Origin: CAIKZZ01 sp035604595
GTDB taxonomy: Bacteria > Pseudomonadota > Gammaproteobacteria > Steroidobacterales > Steroidobacteraceae
Direction: 5' to 3'
Assembly: GCA_035604595.1 (NCBI GenBank)
Contig: DATNIE010000027.1
Coordinates: 1-54,951 of the forward strand
DNA length: 54,951 bases
Shown: one piece after another, positions 54,846-54,951 of the stretch
Numbering within the stretch: the stretch's first letter is position 1
How the letters are laid out: each line of letters starts with the position of its first letter
Program-made: the position numbers and the translations under genes
Notes under the pieces: model-generated
Database searches by the model: none
What the model saw: the letters and a program-made list of their open reading frames with translations, nothing else
What the model was told of the DNA's origin: nothing

Positions 54846-54951
54846 TGGAGTTCCACCATTGCGACCTGTTCGTTAGGCTGCACCTGTTGGACCAGGAGAT
54901 TCGCAAGTCTGCAAACCGGTCTTGACTACACCGATGGCCCGATTGGCGGGG

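Overview
The window is a densely packed, very GC-rich chromosomal segment of a Gammaproteobacterium. Evidence for this is gene content and order: nth-rnfB-metG, purM-purN-DUF3108 facing DUF2066-CDP-alcohol phosphatidyltransferase-hda, pssA-udg-rimI-prfC, and pepA-holC-valS facing lptF-lptG. PilT-type ATPases, a UrcA-family protein and a PEP-CTERM protein point towards the Xanthomonadales/Nevskiales/Steroidobacterales side of the class. That placement is inference; no rRNA or tRNA gene was seen.

Layout. 1-2.8 kb: end of a pyruvate dehydrogenase locus (partial aceF, then lpd carrying its own lipoyl domain). 2.9-5.4 kb: two-component system and a divergent small secreted protein, with a direct repeat resembling an OmpR-family operator between them. 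5.4-8.7 kb: nth, an rnfB-like ferredoxin and metG. 8.7-13.3 kb: an operon of a HEAT-repeat Ser/Thr kinase with two PilT-family ATPases. 13.4-15.8 kb: mrp/apbC and a dCTP deaminase interrupted by a mini-intein. 15.8-22 kb: DUF3108, purN, purM, DUF2066, phosphatidyltransferase, hda, DUF2069, wrbA-like gene and a DUF4398 lipoprotein. 22-28 kb: lytic transglycosylase, proS, pssA, uracil-DNA glycosylase, rimI, prfC. 28.2-29 kb: a lone phaB-type reductase. 29-38.4 kb: a seven-gene minus-strand operon (pepA-holC-valS-moxR-DUF58-tgpA-mtfA). 38.6-40.8 kb: lptF-lptG. 40.8-45.9 kb: a Gld-type ABC exporter operon with DUF4340 and RDD proteins. 46-48.7 kb: cytochrome b561, a cytochrome c'-like protein with an altered heme motif, a proline-rich protein and a MAPEG protein. 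48.9-51.5 kb: a D-aminoacylase-like amidohydrolase and a UrcA protein. 51.7-55 kb: a looser, visibly less GC-rich accessory end with a small membrane protein, a NadS-type regulator and an alpha/beta hydrolase (an apparent operon), and a PEP-CTERM protein behind a good sigma-54 promoter match.

Most genes are housekeeping and are coupled by 1-4 base start/stop overlaps. The most interesting items are the dCTP deaminase intein inserted next to an active-site arginine, the kinase-PilT-PilT operon, the CxxSH cytochrome, the sigma-54 promoter ahead of the PEP-CTERM gene, and the tandem palindromic operators ahead of the NadS-type regulator.
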